A stretch of 10,077 nt of DNA from an uncultured Prevotellaceae bacterium (GCA_947303695.1 CAMYYX010000060.1:1-10077); one strand, 5' to 3'; numbered from the stretch's first letter, positions 1 through 7,589 are shown. Translations and numbers: made by a program. Notes: generated by a model not told the origin, from the sequence alone.

Positions 1-1
1 A

Positions 2-595
2 CAAAGAGTTTCAATCCTGGATTATACAGCTGTTGTTTTCTCTTCACGTCATGGAATTGATCATTTTTTTGCGTTATGCAAAGAATTGAGAGTTTCTGTT
101 CCTGAGAGTATGAAGTATTTCTGCAAATCGGAAATTATCGCGCTATATCTTCAGAAGTACATTCAATATCGTAAAAGAAAAGTATTCTTCCCATTGACTG
201 GCAGAATGGACGATTTGATTCCAATCATGGTGAAACACAAGACCGAAAAGTATTTTGTTCCTCAATCTTCGGCTCATGATGATGAATTGAAGAATAAATT
301 GGATGCTGCCAATCTCACACATACAGAAGCGGTGATGTACTATACGGTTCCAAATGACTTTGGTCCTGATGAGCCATTTGATTACGATATGCTTGTCTTC
401 TTCAGCCCAGAAGGAATCCATTCTTTATTGAAGAACTTTCCGAACTTCAAGCAGGACAAGATTGCTATTGCATGTTTAGGAGCGAAGACAATAGAGGAAG
501 CCGAAAAGTATAATTTGAGGGTTGATATGCAACCAACAGCAGAGTTGCGTTCAGTGCCTGCGATGATTGAAGATTACATCAAGAAGCATAAATAA
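2..595 (+). CDS. hemD: Uroporphyrinogen-III synthase (HemD), 5'-truncated by window edge
   Basis: HemD cyclises hydroxymethylbilane to uroporphyrinogen III, the branch-point precursor of haem, sirohaem and cobalamin, in the cytoplasm. The frame is open from base 2, so the true start lies upstream; 197 codons are visible of a family usually near 250, so roughly the first 50 residues are missing. Family marks are an early YTAVVFSSRHGIDHFF stretch (typical 'tSr.av..ff' segment), a second-domain DMLVFFSPEGIHSLL segment, and the late IACLGAKTIEEAEKYNLRV segment (the 'iGptTa.a....G' loop), followed by a terminal helix. HemD is very divergent in sequence, so the call rests on the order of these segments and on the neighbourhood (hemD beside rnpA is recurrent in Bacteroidota). 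It ends 34 bases before rnpA and is probably co-transcribed with it. An internal TTG at 86 is not the real start. Confidence 0.88.
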   Translation, partial: QRVSILDYTAVVFSSRHGIDHFFALCKELRVSVPESMKYFCKSEIIALYLQKYIQYRKRKVFFPLTGRMDDLIPIMVKHKTEKYFVPQSSAHDDELKNKLDAANLTHTEAVMYYTVPNDFGPDEPFDYDMLVFFSPEGIHSLLKNFPNFKQDKIAIACLGAKTIEEAEKYNLRVDMQPTAELRSVPAMIEDYIKKHK

Positions 596-629
596 GTGGT
601 ATTATTGTTGACGTTCAATTCATTATTTT

Positions 630-1022
630 TTGGAACTTAAAGAGTCACAGCTATTTGGAAAAGCAGAACGGATTACTAGTAAACTCCTCATTGATCGCTT
701 ATTCGATGGAGAGGGTACATCGTCTATGACCGTTTTCCCTTTCCGTGTTGTGTACATGAGGATACCAAAGAAAGATGTTCCTGTTTCGATTTTAGTGAGC
801 GTTCCTAAGAAACGGTTCCATAATGCTGTGGACCGTAATAGGATGAAACGATTGATAAGAGAAGCCTATCGTAGACAGAAATACATTCTGTGGAACACCC
901 TAAGTGATACCGATGAAGGTTTTGCTATCGCATTTATTTGTATTTCATCTAAGTTGTGTTCTTATCAGAACGTATACAAAAGTATGAGTAAGGTGTTAAC
1001 TCGATTGGCAAAAGGAGAATGA
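630..1022 (+). CDS. rnpA: Ribonuclease P protein component
   Basis: This is the protein subunit of RNase P, which helps the RNA subunit remove 5' leaders from pre-tRNAs. The 130-residue length suits the family. Visible marks are the N-terminal FGKAERITSK motif (residues 9-18), a central beta-strand segment, VSVPKKRFHNAVDRN, and the RNA-binding 'RNR' helix RNRMKRLIREAYRR at about residues 70-83. The start is a TTG at 630: conserved sequence begins at residue 9, the next in-frame Met is not until residue 33, and an in-frame stop lies at 609, so no upstream ATG is available. The stop overlaps the yidD start as ATGA, suggesting translational coupling. In many bacteria rnpA lies between rpmH and yidD/yidC; here hemD precedes it instead and no rpmH is seen. 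Confidence 0.95.
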   Translation: MELKESQLFGKAERITSKLLIDRLFDGEGTSSMTVFPFRVVYMRIPKKDVPVSILVSVPKKRFHNAVDRNRMKRLIREAYRRQKYILWNTLSDTDEGFAIAFICISSKLCSYQNVYKSMSKVLTRLAKGE

Positions 1023-1261
1023 AAAAAGTATACCAATATATCATGAAAGGATTAGGAATGATTCTACTCGTTCCTATTTTCTTTTATCAGCGGTGTATCT
1101 CTCCTATGTTTCCACCAGTTTGTCGTTTTACACCGACTTGTTCTCAATATGCTGTTGAAGCAATCAAGAAGCATGGCCCTTTCTATGGTCTGTATTTAGC
1201 TGTTCGCCGTATACTTAGATGCCATCCATGGGGTGGTTCCGGTTATGATCCCGTACCTTAG
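1019..1261 (+). CDS. yidD: YidD, membrane protein insertion efficiency factor
   Basis: YidD is a small inner-membrane-associated protein that assists YidC-dependent insertion of membrane proteins. At 80 residues it is full length for the family (usually 70-85). It has a hydrophobic/amphipathic N-terminal helix (residues 8-23), then the family signature: YQRCISPMFPP, CRFTPTCSQYAVEAIKKHG, and the C-terminal RRILRCHPWGGSGYDPVP, including the three conserved cysteines. It overlaps rnpA by 4 bases (ATGA). A GGAG at 1014-1017 lies only one base before the ATG, too close to be an efficient ribosome binding site, so coupling to rnpA translation is likely. The TatD-family gene begins 7 bases after its stop. 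Confidence 0.96.
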   Translation: MKKVYQYIMKGLGMILLVPIFFYQRCISPMFPPVCRFTPTCSQYAVEAIKKHGPFYGLYLAVRRILRCHPWGGSGYDPVP

Positions 1262-1268
1262 TCAGCCT

Positions 1269-1928
1269 ATGATACCATTAATAGATATCCATACACATCA
1301 TGGTTCGTCCACGGCAGATGTGATTGCCGTCAGGAATTGGGATTTTGACGCGATGCCTGTAGGTATTTCTTCGATAGGGGTCCATCCTTGGCAATCTGTG
1401 ACCATAAACACCGATGTGGACTTCATCAGCAAAAGCATGAAGCAAGTGGAAACAAAGTGCAGGATGCCTCAAGTGGTGATGATTGGTGAGACGGGTCTTG
1501 ATGCTTTGAGGGGGGCAGACATGAATACCCAGAAACAACTGTTTTTGAAGCATATCGCCTTATCTGAACAATTGAAAAAACCATTGGTAATTCATTGCGT
1601 GAAAGCTGTTGAAGAATTGTTGTCAATCCGCAACCAACAACATCCTACTCAACAATGGATAATTCATGGATATCGAAAGAATGCGCAGTTGGGTAAGCAA
1701 TTACTTCAACAAGGAATCGCACTTTCGTTTGGACTTCATTCTGATGCTGAAGCAATGAAAGCGGCATATGTTGCAAATGCATTATGGTTGGAAACAGATG
1801 ACAGTGAAGCGAATATTGTGGATGTTTATCAAATGGCATCTGAGCGGTTGTCCATTTCTGTAGAGGAACTGAAACTTAACATATATCAGCGAGCAGTTCT
1901 GCTATCGTCTTTGTTTCGTTTGGAATGA
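1269..1928 (+). CDS. TatD-family metal-dependent hydrolase (short form)
   Basis: This is a predicted two-metal TIM-barrel phosphoesterase of the TatD family, whose studied members have 3'-5' exonuclease/DNase activity. Numbered from the ATG at 1269, all key ligands are present: HxH at residues 8-10 (IDIHTHH), the conserved IGVHPW at 36-41, Glu74 in GETGLD, His109 in IHCV, His133 in IHGY and Asp177 in ETDDS. At 219 residues it is shorter than the usual ~255-265; loops after the barrel strands are trimmed and the usual ETDsPyl...N.P segment is abbreviated. A GTG at 1233 and ATG at 1245 extend the frame into yidD, but homology begins at LIDIHTHH, so 1269 is preferred. The last 17 codons overlap the end of folK on the other strand. 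The substrate is unknown. Confidence 0.9.
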   Translation: MIPLIDIHTHHGSSTADVIAVRNWDFDAMPVGISSIGVHPWQSVTINTDVDFISKSMKQVETKCRMPQVVMIGETGLDALRGADMNTQKQLFLKHIALSEQLKKPLVIHCVKAVEELLSIRNQQHPTQQWIIHGYRKNAQLGKQLLQQGIALSFGLHSDAEAMKAAYVANALWLETDDSEANIVDVYQMASERLSISVEELKLNIYQRAVLLSSLFRLE

Positions 1929-2352
1929 TAAGAGTGGGTGCGATTTGTGCCAACGGTTCTAAAACAAAACGACGTTCTTTCATTCGGGGGTGAGGGATTT
2001 GCAGTTCCGGCCTATTGATGATATGGTCATTGTATAGCAAGATATCTATATCAATCACTCTGTCGTGATATACCTTGTTTACAGACTTTCGCTTTCTACC
2101 TAAATCCTTTTCAATTTGTTGAGTGATTTTTAGGATCTCTGTTGCTGAACATGTGGTCTCAATACAGATTGCTATATTATAAAATAGGTGTGTACTCTTG
2201 AAACCCACAGGTTCGGTTTCAAAAAAATCGGATTGGCTCACAACGGAGCCAATTCGATTAGAAATCTGTCCGACAGCAAGATTCAGATTCTTCTGTCTGT
2301 CTCCTTTATTTGAGCCCAGACTTAGATATACCTTATGAACTTGCCCATCCAT
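1876..2352 (-). CDS. folK: 6-hydroxymethyl-7,8-dihydropterin pyrophosphokinase (HPPK)
   Basis: FolK transfers pyrophosphate from ATP to 6-hydroxymethyl-7,8-dihydropterin, the step before dihydropteroate synthase in folate synthesis. From the ATG at 2352 it is 158 residues, a normal length. Visible motifs: LGSNKGDR (12-19), ETEPVGF (45-51), FYN (57-59), LGRKRK (84-89), DRVIDIDILLY (97-107), whose Asp101 and Asp103 match the Mg-ATP ligands of E. coli HPPK, then IPHPRMKERRFVLEPLAQIAP. A TTG at 2364 would overlap queA by 8 bases, but the ATG lies 4 bases after the queA stop and directly precedes the conserved VYLSLGSNKGDR, so it is preferred. It is the last gene of the minus-strand operon. Its final 17 codons overlap the tail of the convergent TatD-family gene. 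It is the only folate gene in the window. Confidence 0.95.
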   Translation of the reverse strand: MDGQVHKVYLSLGSNKGDRQKNLNLAVGQISNRIGSVVSQSDFFETEPVGFKSTHLFYNIAICIETTCSATEILKITQQIEKDLGRKRKSVNKVYHDRVIDIDILLYNDHIINRPELQIPHPRMKERRFVLEPLAQIAPTLIIPNETKTIAELLADIC

Positions 2353-2356
2353 TTTC

Positions 2357-3439
2357 TCAGTCAATGATTAACAAAGCATCGCCATAGCTGCCAAACTTAT
2401 AACCTTCCTTCACTGCTGTTTCGTATGCATTCATGACGTATTCAAATTCGCCAAAAGCACATTGCATCATCAGCATGAGTGACAATGGAAGCTGGAAGTT
2501 TGAAACGAATGCGTTTGCAACACCAAACTCGTACGGAGGGAAGATGAATTTGTTGGTCCATCCCTCAAACTCTTTAAGGAATCCACCTGGACCTACGGCA
2601 GTTTCTATAGCACGCATAGTTGTGGTACCGACTGCACATACGCGATGTCCACCTTCTTTTGACTTATTCACGATGTCGCATGCCTCCTTACCGATGAACA
2701 TGTCTTCGCTATCGGTCTTGTGCTTTGTTAGATCTTCAACATCAATCGTTCGGAAATTGCCCAGACCTACATGTAATGTGATGAAAGCCTGTGAGATACC
2801 TTTGATCTCCATCCTTTTCATTAACTCACGAGAGAAATGAAGTCCTGTTGCTGGAGGGGTGACGGCTCCTTCATGTTTTGCATAAATCGTCTGATAGTTC
2901 TCCATGTCTTCAGGAACAGCTTTTCTGAATTTCCTGACCTCATCTGTTAGAGGAGCTTCACCAAGCGAGTAGAGAGACTGCTTGAATTCTTCATGAGATT
3001 CTCTTTCTGTCTTGTCCCTGTCACCATCGTATAAGAATCGAAGTGTACGTCCTCTTGAAGTGGTGTTGTCAATCACTTCTGCTACTAATGAATTGTCTTC
3101 ACCGAAGTACAGCTTGTTTCCTATTCTGATTTTACGTGCGGGGTCGACCAATACATCCCAAAGTCTCATGTCTGCATTCAACTCTCGCAATAAGAACACC
3201 TCGATCAGTGCTCCTGTCTTTTCCTTGTTAACATAAAGGCGTGCAGGGAATACTTGTGAATCATTGAAGATAAAAGAGTCACCATCATCAAAGTAGTCAA
3301 TAATGTCTTTGAATATCCGGTGTTCTATGATACCGGTTTTTCTGTGCAAAACCATCAAACGAGCCTCGTCTCTGTGATAAGGGGGCTCCAAACCGATATT
3401 CTCATCGGGCAGTTTGAATTTAAATTGTGAAAGTTTCAT
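2357..3439 (-). CDS. queA: S-adenosylmethionine:tRNA ribosyltransferase-isomerase (QueA)
   Basis: QueA transfers and isomerises the ribosyl moiety of AdoMet onto preQ1-modified tRNA (position 34), giving epoxyqueuosine on the way to queuosine. At 360 residues it is slightly longer than the common ~345. Visible: RDEARLMVLHR (23-33), FNDSQVFPARLY (58-69), IEVFLLREL (79-87), YQTIYAKHEGAV (182-193), GLHFSREL (199-206), TLHVGLGNFRTIDVEDL (221-237) and VCAVGTTTMRAIE (267-279). The canonical 'APTAGLHF' reads PPATGLHF here, and the usual 'PLPPYI' stretch is replaced by PLTDEVRKF around 163-171; a charged insertion-like segment (DRDKTERESHEEF) lies near 140-152. The start overlaps the truB stop as ATGA, indicating coupling. 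No other queuosine gene is in the window. Confidence 0.95.
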   Translation of the reverse strand: MKLSQFKFKLPDENIGLEPPYHRDEARLMVLHRKTGIIEHRIFKDIIDYFDDGDSFIFNDSQVFPARLYVNKEKTGALIEVFLLRELNADMRLWDVLVDPARKIRIGNKLYFGEDNSLVAEVIDNTTSRGRTLRFLYDGDRDKTERESHEEFKQSLYSLGEAPLTDEVRKFRKAVPEDMENYQTIYAKHEGAVTPPATGLHFSRELMKRMEIKGISQAFITLHVGLGNFRTIDVEDLTKHKTDSEDMFIGKEACDIVNKSKEGGHRVCAVGTTTMRAIETAVGPGGFLKEFEGWTNKFIFPPYEFGVANAFVSNFQLPLSLMLMMQCAFGEFEYVMNAYETAVKEGYKFGSYGDALLIID

Positions 3440-4170
3440 ACGTTATGATTTGGTTTTTGTATAGTTTCGTTTTCTATTTCTATCGTCTGATTATTCAACC
3501 AATCGTCAAATTCAGTAATATTCAAGCAATCTGCTAACTTATATTTGCCAATTCTGGTGCGACACAAATCTGTAAGATAAGCACCCGAACCAAGTGCTGT
3601 ACCGATATCTCGGGCTAATGCTCTAATATAGGTTCCTTTACTGCATACAACCCTAATGCAGATTTGGTCAGGGAGTCCGCAAGATATCAGTTCTATCTCA
3701 TCAATCGTGAGTTGTTTGGGTTTCAATTCAATCTCTTGACCTTTTCTTGCCATCTGGTAGGCTCGCTTGCCATTTACTCTTACTGCAGAGAACGACGGCG
3801 GTATTTGCTCTATTGTCCCTACGAACTTCTGCAATGTGGTTTCAACTAACCCCTTTGTGATATGATTAGTGGGATAAGTTGCATCCTCCTCTGTCTCTTT
3901 GTCAAAGGAAGGGGTGGTTGCACCCAACTTCAGTGTTGCTATGTATTCCTTTACATCAGCCTGTAGTTCGTCTATTCTTTTAGTTGCTTTACCACTGCAG
4001 ATAATCAATACTCCTGTTGCTAAAGGATCAAGCGTGCCGGCATGTCCAACTTTAAGTTTCCTGTTCCTCGTTCTGTGTCTTAATATGCCTCGTACTTTAT
4101 TTACGAGGTCGAACGATGTCCATGTATAGGGCTTATTGAAACAGAGAATCTCTCCTTTTTGTGGATTCAT
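3436..4170 (-). CDS. truB: tRNA pseudouridine(55) synthase (TruB)
   Basis: TruB isomerises U55 in the T-loop of tRNAs and also has tRNA-folding activity in E. coli. Motifs: the N-terminal KPYTWTSFDLVNKVR (13-27), GHAGTLDPLATG (42-53) with catalytic Asp48, IPPSFSAVRVNGKRAYQMARKG (123-144) and CSKGTYIRALARDIG (176-190). At 244 residues it lacks the C-terminal PUA-like extension of the ~314-residue E. coli enzyme; the last ~25 residues are polar and look non-conserved. The ATG at 4170 gives a normal N-terminus. It begins 15 bases after the uppP stop and overlaps the queA start by 4 bases (ATGA). Confidence 0.96.
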   Translation of the reverse strand: MNPQKGEILCFNKPYTWTSFDLVNKVRGILRHRTRNRKLKVGHAGTLDPLATGVLIICSGKATKRIDELQADVKEYIATLKLGATTPSFDKETEEDATYPTNHITKGLVETTLQKFVGTIEQIPPSFSAVRVNGKRAYQMARKGQEIELKPKQLTIDEIELISCGLPDQICIRVVCSKGTYIRALARDIGTALGSGAYLTDLCRTRIGKYKLADCLNITEFDDWLNNQTIEIENETIQKPNHNV

Positions 4171-4185
4171 ATCAGCAAGTATGGT

Positions 4186-5028
4186 TTAAAAACAAAGTTG
4201 CCATACGATGGTGGCAGTACCGACGATTGCACAGTAGATGGCAAAGTAAATCATTTTGCCGCGTTTCACCAAGCTAATCATCCATTTACATGCAACACAT
4301 CCCGTGAGGAAAGCTGCAATAAATCCAATTGCCAAAGCCATCGGAGATATGCCTGCCATTGCTTGCTCCATTCCTTGTTCCAGCATGTCTTTTACGTTCA
4401 GCAATGCTTCACCAAGAATGGGAGGAATAACCATCAGGAACGAGAATTGAGCTAACTTTTCTTTCTTATCACCCAGAATCAGACCCATACCGATGGTACT
4501 TCCTGACCGTGACAAGCCTGGCAATACAGCACATGCTTGAGCAATGCCGATAATGAATGCATCAAGCAAAGAAATATGCTCCTTCTCGCGTGGTTTCGCA
4601 AAATAGGAAAAGCTCAACAACAATGCTGTGATCAACAGGCATACGCCCACTACCAATAAGCTATGAAACTGTTCCTCTACAAAATCCTTGAAAAAGAGTC
4701 CTACGATGCCAATTGGTATCATGGATATGATGATGTTGAGCAGGTAGTTCTGCTCATCATTGAGTTTCGTGATACCATAGCGGCTTGGTATAAAGTCCTT
4801 GCCGTGTTTGCAGGCTCCGATAAAAAGCCACATAATTTCTTTCCATAAGACGACCAGCGTACTCAGTACTGTCGCTACATGTACGAGAATGGTAAATGGC
4901 ATGATAGCGTCTGGATCCTTCACTCCTAGAAGTGCACCTGCTAATGCTAAGTGCCCACTGCTGCTGACCGGCAGGTACTCTGTGAGTCCTTGAAATATAC
5001 CCATCAAAAGAGCTTGTAACCAATCCAT
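4186..5028 (-). CDS. uppP: Undecaprenyl-diphosphate phosphatase (UppP/BacA)
   Basis: This integral membrane phosphatase converts undecaprenyl diphosphate to undecaprenyl phosphate, recycling the lipid carrier for peptidoglycan and other glycans; the family gives bacitracin tolerance. At 280 residues it is full length. Both signature regions are present: QGLTEYLPVSSSGH at 13-26 (containing the catalytic Glu17) and PGLSRSGST at 170-178 (Arg174). About seven to eight hydrophobic segments follow the expected pattern, e.g. residues 42-62, 95-113, 122-142, 153-169, 193-211, 228-246 and 259-278. The ATG at 5028 places the motif at the usual distance from the N-terminus. It lies 21 bases after the DUF3098 gene and 15 bases before truB, inside the operon. 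Confidence 0.96.
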   Translation of the reverse strand: MDWLQALLMGIFQGLTEYLPVSSSGHLALAGALLGVKDPDAIMPFTILVHVATVLSTLVVLWKEIMWLFIGACKHGKDFIPSRYGITKLNDEQNYLLNIIISMIPIGIVGLFFKDFVEEQFHSLLVVGVCLLITALLLSFSYFAKPREKEHISLLDAFIIGIAQACAVLPGLSRSGSTIGMGLILGDKKEKLAQFSFLMVIPPILGEALLNVKDMLEQGMEQAMAGISPMALAIGFIAAFLTGCVACKWMISLVKRGKMIYFAIYCAIVGTATIVWQLCF

Positions 5029-5049
5029 AGTTTTTCTTTTTGATTGTAG

Positions 5050-5295
5050 TTATGATTCCGTGTCTTGCTTCTTTGTACGAGGTTTTACCAGAATAGCAGC
5101 GATGATAAAGATAAATCCTAAGAGGCAAGTGATTGGAGCCACTTTGATGCGGGTATCGCTGAAGATGTCTGCATTGAACATCTCTTCTGTTGTTCCCTCA
5201 CCAGACATCAGGATGAAACCAATGATGATGATGGCAATACCTACTCCAAGGAGTATGTAGTTTAAGGAACCGAATGCTAAGTTTTTGTTGTTCAT
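5050..5295 (-). CDS. Small two-TM membrane protein, DUF3098 family
   Basis: An 81-residue protein matching the DUF3098 family pattern, to my knowledge a Bacteroidota membrane protein of unknown function. It has two hydrophobic helices, residues 12-31 (NYILLGVGIAIIIIGFILM) and about 54-72 (PITCLLGFIFIIAAILV). These are joined by a polar loop containing MSGEGTTEEMFNADIFSDTRIKVAP. The C-terminus is short and basic (KPRTKKQ). By positive-inside logic both termini should be cytoplasmic and the conserved loop (residues ~32-53) extracytoplasmic. It sits between ftsX (38 bases upstream) and uppP (21 bases downstream), so an envelope or division-associated role is a reasonable guess but nothing more. 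The family call is from memory of the pattern; existence as a gene is well supported by context and composition. Confidence 0.85.
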   Translation of the reverse strand: MNNKNLAFGSLNYILLGVGIAIIIIGFILMSGEGTTEEMFNADIFSDTRIKVAPITCLLGFIFIIAAILVKPRTKKQDTES

Positions 5296-5333
5296 ATACT
5301 GTTAGTGTTTTTTAGAAATCGTAGAATGGTTGG

Positions 5334-6206
5334 TTAAATGTGATACAATTCGTTGCTGTTCATCTTGAGATACTTTGATAAAGAGAAGTAAGTACAGAGG
5401 AACGTGATGAGCAGTCCAAACACCAGCACAGAGATTCCCACGATGATCATTACCTGCATGTTAACCACTGTGTTGATTTCTGGTTCGAGACTTCTAGCCC
5501 AATATACAAATCCTATGATGATAGCATCTGCGATGATGGCAGATAAGACTCCCAATAATAGTCCTTGATTGAGGAACGGACGACGGATGAATCCCCAACT
5601 TGCGCCTACCAGTTTCATGGTGTTGATGATGAAGCGACGTGAGAAAATAGTCAGTCGTACTGTATTGTTGATAAGAGCAAACGATATGTAGGTGAACAAA
5701 GCTGCGATGATGAGCAGGATGATGCTGAACTTTTGGATGTTGTTGTTGACAGCATTCATCAGTTCTTTCTGATAAATCACGTCCATCACCTTCTTGGTAG
5801 CTTTTAACTGTTTCGATATTTTTTCGAGACTTTGGTTATTTGCATATTCCGATTTCAGTTTGACTTCAAATGATGCTGTGAAAGGATTGTAGCCAAGGAA
5901 CTCCGAAGGGTCTGTTCCCATATCAACACATTGCTCGTGTAATGCACGTTCCTTAGAGATGTATTTGAGCGATTTCACATATTGCTGTTCCTCCAGCGAT
6001 TTCTGCAACGACTCAATTTCTCCTTGACTGATGTCGTCGTTCAGCAGAATCGTGACGTTGATATTCTCTTTAACGTAATTCGATAGATTACGGGCTGTCA
6101 GTACAAACAATACGATGGTCCCTAATAATACCAACACCAATGAAGTGCTGATTAGAGCTGTAACAAACTGAGTGCTCAATAATCCTGCAGCTTTATTTTT
6201 TGACAT
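5334..6206 (-). CDS. ftsX: Cell division protein FtsX (permease-like)
   Basis: FtsX is the membrane subunit of the FtsEX ABC-type complex, which couples division to activation of peptidoglycan hydrolases through its extracytoplasmic domain. At 290 residues it has the expected four-helix layout: TM1 about 16-38, a periplasmic domain about 40-155 (with VTILLNDDIS and the NPFTASFEVKLK segment typical of FtsX), TM2 about 159-180, TM3 about 214-236 and TM4 about 251-274. The conserved cytoplasmic stretch NTVRLTIFSRRFIINTMKLVGAS (181-203), followed by FIRRPFLNQG, is diagnostic. The start is 25 bases downstream of miaB. ftsE, often adjacent in other phyla, is not in the window, so the ATPase partner must be encoded elsewhere. 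Confidence 0.95.
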   Translation of the reverse strand: MSKNKAAGLLSTQFVTALISTSLVLVLLGTIVLFVLTARNLSNYVKENINVTILLNDDISQGEIESLQKSLEEQQYVKSLKYISKERALHEQCVDMGTDPSEFLGYNPFTASFEVKLKSEYANNQSLEKISKQLKATKKVMDVIYQKELMNAVNNNIQKFSIILLIIAALFTYISFALINNTVRLTIFSRRFIINTMKLVGASWGFIRRPFLNQGLLLGVLSAIIADAIIIGFVYWARSLEPEINTVVNMQVMIIVGISVLVFGLLITFLCTYFSLSKYLKMNSNELYHI

Positions 6207-6231
6207 ATTGTATCTTATAAACTATTTCAAC

Positions 6232-7563
6232 TTAAATAATTTCCTCTCCTTTCAGCGTAGCCGAACTGGAGTCGGTTATTCTTACCTTTACAAAATCACC
6301 TATATGGTGGTTTCCACGATCGAACACCACTACTTTATATTGCTGTGTGCGTCCGAATAGTTGGAGTTTCGACCGTTTGCTCACACCTTCCACCAACACT
6401 TCAAACGTCTTGCCTACGTCTTTCTTGTAACTCTCAGCCGATAGTTGGTTCTGGAGTGCAATGAGTTCATTCAATCGACGGATTTTGGTCTCTTCAGGTA
6501 CATCGTCAGGCAGATGCTTTGAGGCGTATGTGCCAGGTCGTTCCGAATATTTGAACATGAAGGCACTGTCATATCCACATTCTCTCATGAGCGAGAGGGA
6601 CTGTTGATGGTCTTCCTCTGTCTCTGAATGATAACCGCAAAAGATATCTGTGGTCAAACCACAATCGGGTATGATTCTGCGAATGGCAGCAACTCGTTCA
6701 AGATACCAAGCACGTGTATATTTCCGATTCATCAGTTTCAAAATGCGGTCGCTTCCACTTTGAACAGGCAAATGGATATGCTTGCAGATATTCGGATATT
6801 CAGCAATCACATGAAGTGTTTCGTCGCTCATATCCTTTGGGTGTGATGTTGTGAATCTTATCCGCATGTCAGGGACGGTTTGTGCCACCCTCCTTAACAA
6901 CTCGGGGAAATCAATGGTTTCCTCACTCCCGTCACTTCCCTTTTGGACGAATTGGTAAGAATTCACGTTTTGACCTAACAGTGTCACCTCCTTAAACCCT
7001 TTGGCATGCAAGTCCTTTACTTCGTTCAGAATGCTGGCGAGGTCTCTACTACGCTCCCTGCCTCGAGTGTAAGGAACAATACAATAATGACAGAAATTGT
7101 TACATCCTCTCATGATGCTCACAAATCCTGAGATGTGATTTCCGCAGATACGTTCAGGAATGATGTCCTTGTAGGTCTCCGTCGTTGACAACTCGACATT
7201 GATAGCCTTCTCACCTGCTTCAACGGATGCAAACAGTTCTGGCAGTTGCAGATATGCATCTGGTCCTGCGACAAGGTCTACATGATGATGCTCAATCAAA
7301 TCTTGCTTCACCCTTTCTGCCATACATCCTACGACCCCAATAATCATCCTATGCTTTTTACCCATTGCATGTAACGACTCCAGCCGATTAATAATCTTTT
7401 GTTCGGCGTTGTCGCGTATTGAACAAGTATTCAGCAGTACAGCATCAGCTCCTTCGATTGTATCTTGACTTTCGTAGCCAGCCATCTTCATCACACTTGC
7501 AATCACTTCGCTGTCTGCTACGTTCATCTGACAGCCGTAGGTCTCTATATATAGTTTTTTCAT
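6232..7563 (-). CDS. miaB: tRNA-2-methylthio-N6-dimethylallyladenosine synthase (MiaB)
   Basis: MiaB is a radical-SAM methylthiotransferase that converts i6A37 to ms2i6A37 in tRNAs reading UNN codons. Domain order from the ATG at 7563 (443 residues): an N-terminal UPF0004 domain with auxiliary-cluster cysteines Cys11 (ETYGCQMN), Cys47 (NTCSIR) and Cys80 (VVGCMAER); a radical SAM core with the CxxxCxxC motif at 154-161 (RGCNNFCHYCIVPYTRGRERSR), LLGQNVNSY (195-203), HLPVQSGSD (264-272) and SETEEDH (313-319); and a C-terminal TRAM domain from about 380. The YTRGRER and NVNSY wording favours MiaB over RimO or MtaB. A TTG at 7581 would add six residues, but it lies about where the promoter's transcription start should be, so the ATG is chosen. 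It is probably the first gene of the operon running through folK. Confidence 0.96.
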   Translation of the reverse strand: MKKLYIETYGCQMNVADSEVIASVMKMAGYESQDTIEGADAVLLNTCSIRDNAEQKIINRLESLHAMGKKHRMIIGVVGCMAERVKQDLIEHHHVDLVAGPDAYLQLPELFASVEAGEKAINVELSTTETYKDIIPERICGNHISGFVSIMRGCNNFCHYCIVPYTRGRERSRDLASILNEVKDLHAKGFKEVTLLGQNVNSYQFVQKGSDGSEETIDFPELLRRVAQTVPDMRIRFTTSHPKDMSDETLHVIAEYPNICKHIHLPVQSGSDRILKLMNRKYTRAWYLERVAAIRRIIPDCGLTTDIFCGYHSETEEDHQQSLSLMRECGYDSAFMFKYSERPGTYASKHLPDDVPEETKIRRLNELIALQNQLSAESYKKDVGKTFEVLVEGVSKRSKLQLFGRTQQYKVVVFDRGNHHIGDFVKVRITDSSSATLKGEEII

Positions 7564-7589
7564 TGGGCCGTATTTATCCAATTTGGTTG

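Noticed and set aside
1233..1268. GTG (1233) and ATG (1245) starts for the TatD-family gene
   Set aside because: They extend into yidD and add residues without family resemblance; the ATG at 1269 lies just before the conserved IDIHTH.
2353..2364. TTG start for folK at 2364
   Set aside because: An ATG four codons later, 4 bases after the queA stop, gives a normal HPPK N-terminus.
4159..4455. Cys/His-rich open frame on the plus strand over uppP
   Set aside because: It is antisense to a well-conserved membrane protein gene, and the Cys/His content has no zinc-finger spacing.
7564..7581. TTG start at 7581 adding six residues to MiaB
   Set aside because: It would sit at or next to the transcription start expected from the TATCTTTG element at 7590-7597, and conserved sequence begins with MKKLYIETYGCQMN at the ATG 7563.
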